Source: Flaccisagitta enflata (Eukaryota > Chaetognatha > Sagittoidea > Aphragmophora). Taken from it: DNA of 64,000 bases. Location: assembly GCA_965153355.1 (NCBI GenBank), contig OZ231127.1, positions 77,190,001 to 77,254,000 of the forward strand. Direction: 5' to 3'. The translations under genes and the position numbers were made by a program. Positions 22,347 through 33,482 of the stretch are shown piece by piece (positions within the stretch are counted from its first letter, which is position 1; the number at the start of each line of letters is the position of its first letter). The notes under the pieces were generated by a model. It had not been told where the DNA came from, ran no database searches, and saw only the letters and a program-made list of their open reading frames with translations.

Positions 22347-23150
22347 TACACCGTCTTGAAATCGGTTTGACTTTTAGTAAACCATTATAAATCGAAAACT
22401 ATTGGGAGAAAAGTCTTCAAATTTTCAGTGTATGTAGGTAATATGCTACGGTTTTGTCATGCCAAATCTCAATGTTGAGTTCATAAGTGTTGGAAGTCAG
22501 CATAACATTGAAAAAAATTACAATTTTGTAGGCCAAATCAACTTTTGATATTTTTAGATGCGTCCTCGCATCTCTATAAAAGGCTGTGTCCGTCGGTTGG
22601 TTGGTCGGTCGGTCGGTTGGTTGGTCGGTAACGCATTCATTAAAAACACCAAAATCAAGCATTTTTTCAACAGAAAAGTGGCTCTACCCTAGTAAAAGAA
22701 GCATACATCGAGTAATTCATTCATTCAATCATTCATTCATTCATTCATTCATTCACAAATGACATTCATTCAAAAGAAAACATTCGTTCATAAAAAACGT
22801 TCATTCAAAGAGGACGCATCGTTGGCCTACTTGGCCTTGTTTTTTTTGAAAGAGATCGTTACTATTTGCTTGCTACGTCTATAGAAACCCTTTTAAACAT
22901 CAAAGTTTTTGATACTTATGCAGGAAATGTGTAATTTATGAACTTTTATCTGTTGTTTGAGACTCATCCCAGGGTTTTAGGTCAATTCCTTTGGAAATGA
23001 CAAGTTGTCAAAGACAGCCTCTCTACAAGAAGCTCACAGAAAATGATAAGGCATAAAAAATGGTAGTTTAATCAATGTTATGCAGACCGCCAATAGTTTT
23101 TGATTTATCAAGGTTTACAAAAAGTCAATCCGATTTAAAGACCCTGTATA
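22347..23150. mobile_element. Palindromic MITE-like element interrupted by a family D repeat
   Basis: The left arm ATCGGTTTGACTTTTAGTAAAC-ATAAATCGAAAACTATTGG (22360-22403) returns inverted at about 23090-23140. The ends TACACCGTCTT and complement TACAGGGTCTT are similar and TA-flanked. Family D sequence occupies about 22552-22855 between the arms. Confidence 0.65.
22552..22855. repeat. Family D repeat with GGTC and CATT tracts
   Basis: TAGATGCGTCCTCGCATCTC, TATAAAAGGCTGTGTCCGTC, a GGTTGGTCGGTC tract, then after about 100 bp a CATT array (about 22717-22755) and the end GGACGCATCGTTGGCCTACTTGGCCTTGTT. A similar module set is seen at 57020-57175 and, in pieces, at 5570, 30913 and 31868. Confidence 0.65.
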
Positions 23151-23611
23151 AACAAAAGAGCACGGACATTTGTCCAATTTTACTCTTTGTATTTACCACA
23201 CGACAATGTTCATAGATATTGCCTCTTGAATAGGTATAACTCAAAATTCAGAAAAGGTCCGTCAATCCATCTGTCAGTTTATCGGTTCGATGGTCCATCC
23301 ACTCACACGCGATTAATGAGCTTATAAGGCCACAACACATTTCAATTTCAAAACACCTGTGTCCTCAAGATCAGAACGTGCTATGCCCTTATGTTCCAGA
23401 CTTCCGTGCAATTACGTAATGTTTGCGCGATGAAATCTCCATCTGGTCTTGATGATCGGACCTACATGCTTAATAAAAGTTCAACGACCGCTTCTTGCTT
23501 CCTCGCCCCTTTTTGTTTTGTTTTGTGGGTTTTGTCTCAGACAAAATTTGCGTAAGAACTAGATCAAGGTTACCTGAGTTTTTTTGCTCACTCATTCAAA
23601 TAAAAAACAAG

Positions 23612-24385
23612 TGACGCGGGGTCACAACATCGTTGGTGATTCTGGGGGTTGGGATGTTGTTGGGGGGGTCCTAGGTGACGATTAAGTTGGTATTTGGGGT
23701 GGTTGTGTAATTTTTAGGTTAAATTTTCCTCTGGTATATCCAAATCTCGCTATGTGATGGTAATTTTGGGGGTGGGGCCGTTGTTGGGGGGTCCTAGGTG
23801 GTATATCCAAATCTGGTTATGTGGGGTGGGCAGGGGCATCCAAGCCCCATTCACACCCCATGCCCCCCACGCACACATACATAAATAGTCGCAAAAGCGT
23901 CAGATGGTCAGCGGTACCCACACCCTGCCCAAGAAGGTTATGATTAAAGTTGAGGGAGGGAGCAGGGCAGTGGCCCCAGGGGTTGAAATGCTTTCACACA
24001 TAGGAATTTTCTCCTTCTCCCTCCAGCGATTGTGATTTGGGCCTTTAGGCTGGAATTTAGGCCTTGGGGATGGGATTTGGGCCTCAAGGATGGTATTTGG
24101 GCCCTGAGGCTGGGATTTAGGCATTGAGACTGAGATTTGAGCCTCAAAGCTGGAATTTGAGTCGGGGGAAGAGGGATGGAGAAGAAGAAGAAGAAGAAGA
24201 AGACGAAGAAGAAGAAGAAGAAGAAGAAGAAGAAGAAGAAGAAGAAGAAGAAGAAGAAGAAGAAGAAGAAGACAGGTCGCTCAAGGGCAATATGTGGTCA
24301 GCGATACCTGTTGCCCTGCTTTGCATGGTTGTAAATTGGAATGAGAGGAAGCAGTGCAGCGGTCCCAAAGGGGACGAAGTCCTAT
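23612..24385. repeat. Family B end, GGGGT-rich tract, then family C repeat with (GAA)n
   Basis: GTGACGCGGGGTCACAACATC at 23612 leads into a GGGGTTG-rich segment and GGGCAGGGGCATCC. From about 23905 a family C copy runs: GTCAGCGGTACCCAC, GCAGGGCAG, an array of GGCCTTGAGGCTGGGATTT-type units (24030-24165), a GAA trinucleotide tract at about 24177-24271, and TGGTCAGCGATACC. Confidence 0.7.
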
Positions 24386-25165
24386 AGAACACAAGGGGAC
24401 TTTCGTTCGTCCGTCCATCAGTCCGTCTGTCCGTCCCAGGCCCTCTTAGGCCTGAAATCTGCCCTCTCAGGCCTGAAATCTAACCTCTCAGGTCTGAAAT
24501 CTTTCCTGTCAAATCCTCTGAAATCTTAGAGGACAGGTTTTAGGTTCAAGAGGGCAGATTTCAGACCTTAAAGGGCAGATTCAAGGCGTGATAGGGCAGA
24601 TTTCAGGCCAAAGAGGGCAGATTTCAGGTCTAAGAGGGCAGATTTCAGGCCTGAGAGGGCAGATTTCAGACCTAAGAGGACAGATTTCAGGTCTGAGAGG
24701 GCCTTTGGAGGATTAACGAATGGACAAACGGACAAATGGACGGACAGATGAATGAAAGTCCCCCTGTGTTCTACAGGACTTCGTCCTCTTCTGGGCCGCT
24801 GCCCAAAACGAAGAAAATTCCCCATAAGTGTAAAGCATCGGTCATTGACCCCTTTGCGGCCGCTGCCCAAAAGCATCTAAAACGCGTGTTTCGCACTTTT
24901 CGACTCGTGTCCACGGACGGACGGACGGACCAACAGACAGACAGAGCCTCTTATAGCGTTGCGTGTCTGCAACCAAAAAAGACATTTACTATAATGGCAA
25001 AGCATATGGATTTCAAACTACTAGTATTTGTCCCGGACTATCAGTGTGTGTATGTCTGTTTATGTGTCTGTCTGTTTCTGTCTCTCTGTCTCTCTCTTTC
25101 TCTCTGTCTCTCTGTCTGTCTCTGTCTGTCTGTCTGTCTCTCTTTCTCTCTCTCTCTCTCACTCA
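24386..25165. repeat. Family C array, family B fragment and (CT)n tract
   Basis: ACACAAGGGG and a CCGTCC tract lead into inverted ~20-bp units: GGCCTGAAATCTGCCCTCTC units (24440-24510) face AGAGGGCAGATTTCAGGCC units (24550-24705), giving a large imperfect palindrome. A second CCCCTGTGTTCTACAGGACTT set follows, then a family B end at about 24880-24985, and a CT/CTGT tract at 25060-25160. Confidence 0.75.
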
Positions 25166-25440
25166 TTGACAATTTTGAGTTTTGTCATTGATGCTTCAAT
25201 GGCTTTTCTCTGATTAATTCATATGTGAATGATCCTCATTGGATTCCCGCATCTTCAATTGTCATTTTTACAGTGGTAAAACCTAACTGAAATTCCACCC
25301 GCAGGCGAATAATGCAATGGTATCTTACACAGAAAAAAAAATCTAACTTTTCAAAATACGTATCTATTGTCAAAAAAAGACTAGACAGCAAAATGGTTTG
25401 ATTCTAAAAAGGATTACTACATTTGGCCGATCAAAATTTA

Positions 25441-28400
25441 TCACTTGTTTTCAAGATATTTCTGTACAACATCTCGACAAAATTTCAATTGATCGATATC
25501 GTTGACAAAAAGTCCTTGTGTTTCTCTAATTGTAAGAATACCCCAAGGGATGTTGATGTTCCCAGTTGCTTCAACGCGTTGTAGCAGGACAAATATGGCC
25601 AAGAATAGTCCCGATCTGGTACAGCCATCGAGACAATGGACGAGGACTTTGCCACTGGGCCCGAGTTGTTTTTGGACTTTGAGAACTTGTTTTACCAAAA
25701 GGAGGATGTCATGCTGTGGTGGCAACTTGTCCTTTTTCCAGAATTGAATCTGGCTGTGGATGACCGTTCGCGTGATTTCGTTTGCATGATGATTCAATTT
25801 GAGCTTCCTTCGAAGGCACTACAGGATGGAAAAGTGCGTAGAGCCAGATGTGTAACAAAATAGTTGCAAAAACGTTAGATAGTCAGTTGAATGGACTCAA
25901 TTTTAACATTCAAATGAATCATTTCCAAGCACTTTTCATATTCTATTTGTATGAATTGAGAACAATCTAGTTAGAAAGTCAATTTAGACTTGATCTAGGC
26001 ACTGCGTCATCAATGCTGTTGTTGTACAGAATGCCTGGGGTAGACATTTCTCTCAGAACTACAGTGAGCAATTTTATTCAACTACTACGCGAATAAAAAA
26101 AAGCCGCACCCTTTTGTAGGAGAGTGGAAGAGATAGAAAATTTTTTTACAAAATATTGTTGTTCCACTGATTTTGAAGATTTTTGAATTTTCTTTCATTC
26201 TAGATTAATCCCAGGTCTGTATCTCAAACCGTTTGGAAGTTAGATTTTGTCAAATTGGACCTCTATTTTTGAAAAATGCTCATTTTTCAATAGGATTGCA
26301 AAACTGAAAATGGCAATGTTTACACTCTTTTTTATGCCATTTTTAAATGAATAAAGCTAGAAATACCAGATTGGAGCCAAAATATTTTCGAGAGCTATGA
26401 AATGGTCTAAGATTCTACAAAATTATTGAAATTCAATATGATAAATTGTCATTAAAAAGTGCGGCTTTTTTATTGATTCGCGTAGTGCAGCATTGTTGAC
26501 GCTTTCTCGATCAAGTCCAAACCGAATTTCAAATGAGATAATACTTTAATTATGCAAATGGGACATGAAAAGTGCTCGGAAATAGCTTTTTGTTCGAATG
26601 CCCAAATTGAGCCCACTCTAATGGTCAACGGTAACCAAAGCCCCTAAGCCATTTGATATAGGGATGAGATGGTGAAAGGGGCAGAAGGGAAATCATGGAA
26701 CTATGATTAGGGCCATAAGACTGGGGGTTGAGTTTGCTACTTTGATTGGGGTTTTGAGACTGAGAGTGGGGTCTTACGGCTAGAATTGAGCCATGTTACT
26801 GGGATTAAGGCCTTGACAAAAGAGTTTGGTCCCTGAGGCTGGGGTTTTGACATTAAGGCTGAGATTTGAGCCACAGCGATACACGCAACTTGTGTCCAAA
26901 TCTCGTTTTACTTACTCTGCCTCTCTCAACCATGGACTTTTGCTTTGTTGCCACAACTTCCACTTGGACATCTCCATAATTGGACTTGCATCCGTTACTC
27001 GCATTTGCTCCTCCAGGCCAACAGTCTGGCGCATTATTATCAGCCACGCTTTGGTCGTCATTTAACATGACGATCTGTTGTACATTTTGTTCAAAGACCA
27101 ACGCCCAGAAATGGTCCATGGTGCTTGGCAATGGCGCTTGCGTGACTATGGCGCCAGCTTTGGTCAAAAACGTGTCTACAAATGCCGCGTTGATGTAAGT
27201 ATTTCCATCTGGAGGCAAGAATGTAGAAATGTGGGCCAAAGAATCCGCGGCGTAAAATGGTCCCTTGTCAAACCTGTTTCTAGCTGCATTCTCCTCTCTG
27301 CGTGACAAGTGATTGTTATCACTACCATGGTGTTTATCAGATATGGATTTGATAGTGTCATGCATATCAATCAGATGTTGCTCAGTCATGTCGCGCTTAT
27401 CACAATTTTGCCTTAGACACATGGGTGAGGTGGAAATGGATGCCACTCGGTAAATGTATTCATACTGCGCGGGATTTGTGACGATTTGATTTAACAAAAT
27501 TTGTAACTGACTGACACTCGCCTTGATATCAACTCCCTTGGTCACCAAAGCTTCATCCATGATATTCCATAGGGCAATAAACATGCCCGTCCTTCCCAAG
27601 TTCTCGTTGCAATGTACGAGTATTGGGTGACTTGATTTGAGCAACTGGTGCTCACCTCTCACCACTTCCAGAAAATCAGCGAGCATTATTGTTGACTTGG
27701 GGACCCCGCGATTTGGCCATGAAGTAAAGTGAAACATTCTTATGTATCTCGACTCATTATTATGAGTAACTTCGAAATGACGCAGTGCGTGATTGGCAAA
27801 TTCAGCCACTCGGATGCACATGACTTTAATGGGACCACATTCTACTTCCTCGGCAGTTTTTGATGGCCAGTATTGCTTAAATGATCTGTTCCCGCCTTCG
27901 ATCATCTCTGCCAAAACAACGATTAAAAGCACATTTTCTTGCCAAACGAGTTGCCAAAAATCTTCGACGCTTTCCTGTTGGACAGTTTTGGAAGCTATAA
28001 ATCGCTTTTCCTCAACGAAACCATTGAGGTAGTAGGCATTCATTTCCCTCGGGCGATCATAATCAATGTAGATATCTTGTTTCAAAGTGACTTGAACTTG
28101 GGAGAGCAAATTCATTCTTTCTTTTTTGCTCAAGGACGAGGCTTCAGGAATCGACATGAATTCTTGTTCAAATCGGTTTAATGCGTCTTGATTACGAAAG
28201 ACCTCATGAAAAAGATCTTCCACTCCGGTTAAGGCAGTTGTGTCTTGATGATGGACCCGCGGCACAAGAATGAATTGATCATCCAGCAAATCTGCCGTGG
28301 AGACTATCCCGGAGGAAGAAGGATTCATCGACAGCAAGCTATTGCTAGAGTAAAGATCACTTACACGAGAATTCGCGGGTACATTGGGAAATGAGATGCT

Positions 28401-29864
28401 GCTGTCCCCCCAGGTAGATAAATCACGCGTTCCTTGTGATATGGTCACCAAGCCTAGAGTATTAGGTGTTGTTACTTGAGGTATATCAGCATGATTTGTT
28501 GATCGTCTTTTACGGCATAGTATTATCGTAACTACGATTATAAGAATAAAAAAGATAGTGGTTGAAATCAGGATTGGAATCAGTAGCGTGTTAGGGTTAG
28601 ACATTGTAACATTTGGAGTTGCATTTGTGGTCATATCTTTTTGAGTCGTATCTGTTTGAGAGGTCGACTGACTAGACCCAGTAGTTGATGTACTTGATCG
28701 AGTGGTTAGTTTTAGAGTTGAAGTAGTGGTAGTGGTAGTGGTGGTAGTGGTGGTCTTTGGTTGACTTGTAGTGGTATAGTTGGGAAAGGGCATTTCTGTT
28801 GTCGGCATTCTGGACAGAAAGGGCAGAGTGGCTCTCACATAACAATTGCCGCTGATGAAAACTTGGTAAATCAAGAATCTAGCAGTATCTAACTGCCTCT
28901 GCCGGTATTTGCATCGCCCATTCTGTATCATTTTGTTTAAGATGTAAATGTCACTGTTAAAGCTTTTACTAAAGATTCCAATTACTTGAACATCTTCACA
29001 TGTTAAACCTAAAGTGCATTCAGCTAATGACAAGGCTGATATCAAGACTACAATCTTTTCAACATGAACATGATTCCAGCCTTTGGGTGACGGAATGCTA
29101 CAGAATGCCGGCTTACAATTAACCTTCGGTACATTGAATTGCAGTTCAACGAAATAACATTTTGGATACTTAAACTTTCCGTCTATTCCACAAGTTGCAT
29201 TCATTGTATTTCCCTCCGCTGCACTGTAACCTGGGGCACATTGAAACAAACAGCGTTGATCAAGATTGTGCATTTTCCTTATTTGACAATTGGTGTCTTT
29301 AGTCAATTCTACGGCGTTCATTTTCATGGTTTCCTCACTTAAATGACACTGGACTCGCGTTTGACAGTCCAAGCCTTGGTATCCTTCCTTACATGGACCT
29401 GTACATATGCCAACAAATTTGCTGCATCTTTCTGAACTACATTGACATTTTTTTATCCTACTTTTCGTTTCTTGTTTTATCAAAATGTTATCTATGAATT
29501 GAGTAGACACCACCCACTGGTTATCACGTGAATCTTGTACCGAGGTGTCCTCTTTTCGCTTCCATTCATTGACATTACTCTCGTAGGAGAAGTATGTGAT
29601 ATTTACTTGTTTGGTGCTCGCAAACGCCAGAGTAGACCTGGTTTTGGGATTGGATGCAAGCCGCCCGTCACATGTTGTCTCACACTCGAGTTTCCATAAT
29701 TTGCTCGGATACTTTAGAGCAAATGATGGTTTTCCATTTTGATCAAATAAAAATCGAAAACATCGAGAGCGGTGATTTATGCTTAGGTTCCCATCGATGG
29801 TTGAATGTTGTTTTTCTCTTTTTTTTGTATGTAGTTGAAAAGTATGTCTTCTAGAATCAATCAT
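25441..29864 (-). CDS. Receptor-type tyrosine phosphatase with two PTP domains (two exons seen)
   Basis: Exon A (26916-29850 or 29864) ends at AGA|GTAAGT. Exon B (25441-25818) starts after CCATCCTGTAG|TGC in the same frame and restores the second PTP domain, ending LENK-stop. In exon A numbering: EGF-like cysteines about 140-167, sushi-like module about 173-236, Thr-rich stalk about 355-425, TM about 427-449, PTP D1 about 560-810, PTP D2 from about 850 into exon B. D1 has the CX5R loop HCNENLGRTG (C752, R758), but the WPD loop reads WPN (716-718) and the KNRY region is lost. D2 keeps NRF, QAPLPSTMDHFW and the loop HCLDGCTRSG, but the WPD region reads WKKDKLPP. Known for the family: D1 is usually the active domain. 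Inferred here: weak or altered phosphatase activity. The exon A Met gives no signal peptide, and a CTAG acceptor 13 bp downstream of it suggests an upstream exon, probably the lectin ORF at 31984-33015. Confidence 0.85.
26084..26485. mobile_element. Palindromic element inside the phosphatase intron
   Basis: CTACGCGAATAAAAAAAAGCCGCAC at the left returns at the right as AAGTGCGGC-TTTTTTATTGATTCGCGTAG. Length is about 400 bp with no ORF. It lies in the intron between the two phosphatase exons on the minus strand. Confidence 0.65.
26600..26880. repeat. Degenerate family C fragment in the phosphatase intron
   Basis: GGTCAACGGTAACC is followed by degenerate ~30-bp units such as GGGGTTTTGAGACTGAGAGT and ATTAAGGCCTTGAC, ending just before the phosphatase donor site. 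Confidence 0.45.
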
Positions 29865-30069
29865 AAAATTGATTTGTTTTTACAACTGGAACAACGAGTT
29901 TGCAATGAATTATCTCTTATGGAGCCCCTGTTCATAAATCATGATCAAGCACCTGCCAATTATAATCCCATGATTACAAACAGTTGAGCTTCAATTGAGC
30001 TCATGCAATGGGACTAGGCGAAATTGTGCCTTGACGTGGAGCTGCCTTATTGCCAATTATGAATAAATA

Positions 30070-30360
30070 AAGATTATTTGGAAAAAAGTCGAAGAGACGA
30101 AGTCCCTTCGGTCTTTTTGAGTCCTGCAGAGAAAAACGGATTTCCCTTTGTTTTAAGAGGCGTTTGAGAAAGTTGGTGCATTTTTCAGGTAGAATGGGAC
30201 TACGCATGAAATTAATAGCTAAGAAAGAGCTAATTCTCCTCTTTCAGATGACGCCAAGCAGAATTCTCTGCGATTGATAATTTTGGATCTATGATTTTTT
30301 AAATCTTTTTATATTTTTTCGCATTTTTTGCATTTTTCCCAAAAACAAGGAATTTAGGTA
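30070..30360. repeat. Dispersed repeat, copy 1 (partner at 50830-51110, inverted)
   Basis: Segments AAAAAAGTCGAAGAGACGAAG, GAATGGGACTACGCATGAAAT, TAGCTAAGAAAGAGC, CTCCTCTTTCAGATGACGCCAAGCAGAATTCT and TTTTTCCCAAAAA recur in inverted order at 50830-51110. No protein recognised. It may lie in the intron between the lectin and phosphatase exons. Confidence 0.7.
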
Positions 30361-30399
30361 GTTGAAGTCTATATGAACTTTGAAATGTCCCAGGTGATG

Positions 30400-30975
30400 A
30401 TTGTGCATCCTGGCAGCACAGTCTCTCTCTCATTTCAACTCTGGACGCTATAAGAAGCTTTGTCTGTCAGTCCATCCATTGGTCTATTGGTCCGTCTGTC
30501 CGTCCGACAACCAGACAACCAGACAAAAAAACAATCACAAGAAATTCCAAAACCTCGCACTTACGACTTTTTTCCTACGGCAAGAGCCGCCTTTATCGGT
30601 AAATATTGGAACAACTACAAAATCTCTTGTGGGACTGCATGTTGTATGTCTTATAGGCGGGCATGCCTTGAAATCAGGTGCGCTTTAACAGTGCTCAACT
30701 GAACATGTGCATGACTGTAGAAGCTGCCTATCGGTCTGTCCGTTGGTTCCCCTTTGTGTGGAAGTATAGGTAATTGGTCCCGCTACCCAAAAATTGTATC
30801 AGTCCTTGTTTTATGTGTTGTTCAAACGCTTTCAAATGTGAACGATTTGGGGTCAGTGGCACAATTAACCACTCTTCCATAGCTGATGCTTCTTTTCAAA
30901 TCCACCATCTTTAGATGCGTCCTCACATCTCTATAACATTCATTCATTGAGCTTTGCCCGGTAGCCTACTGTGAT
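30400..30975. other. Repeat fragments; no gene seen
   Basis: Contains a B/D-type fragment at about 30440-30530 (GACGCTATAAGAAGCTTTGTC, a CCGTC tract, a CAGACAACC tract) and a D-type fragment near 30913 (TAGATGCGTCCTCACATCTC). ORFs here are short and carry no recognised domain. Confidence 0.45.
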
Positions 30976-31556
30976 ATGAAAAGTGGAACAATATCCCTCA
31001 CTATACCCAAACTGAAATAAATGGAAAAGGGCCTTGTGAACCCTCACTGACTAGTTAATACGCGCACCACTCCTAGTTTTCCATAAAACAGAATCTGAAA
31101 ACCATTCCCTCTCAATCTAACCCAAAAGCAAACTGCTTACCAAAAGTAGTCAGGGCAATGATTGTTACTTCTTTAACCAAAATTCAACAAATCACCCGAG
31201 GGTAACATTGTAAAGAAACCATACCCTTATAGGATAGAATCGAGGTCAAGCTTAATGCGACCGCCGGACATTCCAATCCAAGGTACTGAGTAGTATGAAA
31301 AGTGGAACAATATCCCTCACTATACCCAAACTGAAATAAATGGAAGAGGGCCTTGTGAACCCTCACTGACTAGTTAATACGCGCACCACTCCTAGTTTTC
31401 CATAAAACAGAATCTGAAAACCATTCCCTCTCAATCTAACCCAAAAGCAAACTGCTTACCAAAAGTAGTCAGGGCAATGATTGTTACTTCTTTAACCAAA
31501 ATTCAACAAATCACCCGAGGGTAACATTGTAAAGAAACCATACCCTTATAGGATAG
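30976..31556. repeat. Tandem pair of a ~319-bp unit
   Basis: ATGAAAAGTGGAACAATATCC begins at 30976 and at 31295, and the following sequence (CTATACCCAAACTGAAATAAATGG, CTCACTGACTAGTTAATACG, CAAAAGCAAACTGCTTACC, AACCATACCCTTATAGGAT) is almost identical in both. The second unit is cut off at about 31558 by a GA microsatellite. A third, interrupted copy lies at 18535-19500. Confidence 0.9.
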
Positions 31557-31561
31557 AATGT

Positions 31562-31562
31562 C

Positions 31563-31660
<98 letters not shown>

Positions 31661-31684
31661 CAGAGAGAGAGAGAGAGAGAGAAA
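31562..31684. repeat. (GA)n microsatellite
   Basis: About 115 bp of GA with single interruptions. The serine/leucine and arginine/glutamate ORFs across it are artefacts. Confidence 0.97.
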
Positions 31685-31983
31685 GCATCAAAGAGCACGC
31701 TATCTGGACAGAATTTTTGTTCCTGGAACTTGTAGTGTTGTCTTTGACCAAGAATCAGTATATTTAGAGCAATCAAGATCTGGCTAGCCTTTTCCACTCC
31801 AGATAGCGATTCCCAGATCCAGCATCAAGATATGGGGCCGGATTTGGGGCCCCTTTTGAGAAACGACATACCAGAGCCTACTTGGCCTTGTTCTTTTTCC
31901 GAGTTAGTTTGTGATTACAACGTCTTGAACCTTATTTGGATTTTTTGGGCTCCTAGTTAGTTTGTGACTTTTTTCTTGCGGTC

Positions 31984-33015
31984 TTAATGACCAATTGAAA
32001 TTCTACCACTGGTGGGGAATGTCAATTCAACTACATACAAATGAATCTTTGACGTATGTATGGTTTTATTAAGATTCCAGTTATGATTTTTCCCGCAATC
32101 CGGCTTTGAAATGATTGAAAAACTCAGATTTTGCTCAAAAGAAATGCTTGGATTTCTTATCATTGAATATTTTTTTATTATGATAGGGTCAGTGGTTTTC
32201 AATGATAATGTGGGTAATAATTCGTGAGACACCCACATACTCGTTTCATCATTGGCGCTTTTGACGAATGCATTGAATGGTGGGTTACGTCTGCTGACTT
32301 TCTTTCGTGACCTAAGGATCTCATTGACATTACCACGACTGCCATCGTAATACTGAGGTCCTAGCTCGATCACTCTGGTACCATCCGAGTAATCTGCATC
32401 AAACAAGGGTCCTTCTGTCAAAATAGAATTCTTACTTCCTATTCCTGAGGTTATTTTCCAACCTTGACTCGTAAACGCTTTTTCCTGACTTTTAGAGGTG
32501 ATGGAATCAAAATCGATTCTGAGAGCCTCACAAGCAAACGCATGTAAGCTGCGGCAATCGTCTGGCTGTAGGCATGGTTTTCCCACATCTAAAGCTCTAC
32601 CCAAGGTTGGACGTCTCTGCCATTTGAGGCAATTATGACCAGTTTGGTTAACAGTTTGGTTTACTTTGCTACTCTCGCACCATGAGTAAGGCAGATCCGT
32701 TTCGTAAACAGCTTCACCATCTTGATTCCACCATAAACCATCTGACTCCAGACGGCGATAAATGCCAGTCCAGATATTCACAAACGATGGAAAATCGATT
32801 ACAATTTGTTCTAACTTCTTAACCGACGTTTTATCAGAGACCAGGCTAACATCAAACTGGTCCTCACAAGCAAAGATAGCAGATTTCCAGTCTAATTTGC
32901 TCTGATTGATCGACAATGGTATGATTTTTGAAATTGCCCAAGCTTTTGGTTGCAAGCACACATTTAAGAAAACCAAGAAAAACAGCATTTTCGTAAAGCT
33001 TTTCCACAAAATCAT
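31984..33015 (-). CDS. C-type lectin domain protein; probably the 5' exon of the receptor phosphatase gene
   Basis: 343-residue ORF. Residues 1-27 form a clear signal peptide (FFLVFLNVCLQPKAWA). A C-type lectin-like domain spans about 30-170: WKSAIFACE, a WTGIYRR motif at the usual WIG position, a WWNQDG segment, and the closing CRSLHAFACEA. The remaining ~170 residues have no recognised domain. There is no TM segment. A consensus donor, CATTT|GTATGT, lies at 32039/32038, 18 codons before the stop. Splicing there leaves phase 2, which exactly fits the one-base remainder at the acceptor CTAG|A at 29850 of the phosphatase exon, giving a 1429-residue protein (325 + 1 + 978 + 125). The lectin ORF has a signal but no anchor, while the phosphatase exon has an anchor but no signal, so one gene is the simplest reading. 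A separate secreted lectin is the alternative. Confidence 0.75.
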   Translation of the reverse strand: MILWKSFTKMLFFLVFLNVCLQPKAWAISKIIPLSINQSKLDWKSAIFACEDQFDVSLVSDKTSVKKLEQIVIDFPSFVNIWTGIYRRLESDGLWWNQDGEAVYETDLPYSWCESSKVNQTVNQTGHNCLKWQRRPTLGRALDVGKPCLQPDDCRSLHAFACEALRIDFDSITSKSQEKAFTSQGWKITSGIGSKNSILTEGPLFDADYSDGTRVIELGPQYYDGSRGNVNEILRSRKKVSRRNPPFNAFVKSANDETSMWVSHELLPTLSLKTTDPIIIKKYSMIRNPSISFEQNLSFSIISKPDCGKNHNWNLNKTIHTSKIHLYVVELTFPTSGRISIGH

Positions 33016-33482
33016 GTTGATTGGTCACATGAAGTTTCATTTGATTTTATCTATGGGTCGTGATTAACGATTAGTAACATAGCATCAGGATGTAGTTGAT
33101 TTGTTTTTTTTTTTTTTTTTTTTTTTATCATCTGAAAGAGCAATGAAGCACATAAGTTCAATTTTCTCATTATAGATGTACGTATAACGTCCGACTTCTG
33201 CTCGAGAAGAGACCCAATAAAAGAACGATTCCTTCTTACGACTGCGACGATACTCAAAGGAACTTTTAAAAAAAAGAGACAGAAAATATGCTGGTTACTA
33301 ACTATCTTCTTGGAATATGATTCTCGGTCTAACTATGAATGTGCTTTTATAATGATCAAAAATGAATGATGAAAAATTCAAACATATCTGTACAGCGAAT
33401 GTTTTATATTTCTCATCTTTCTACAAACAAACATTTAAGGTTAGAAAGAGTGGGATAATTCTAAACAATAAAGTGTAAGAAA
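33016..33482. other. Upstream region of the lectin ORF; poly(T) tract
   Basis: AT-rich sequence with a T run at about 33104-33127. Probably carries the promoter or 5' UTR of the minus-strand gene, but no specific site can be supported. Confidence 0.35.
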
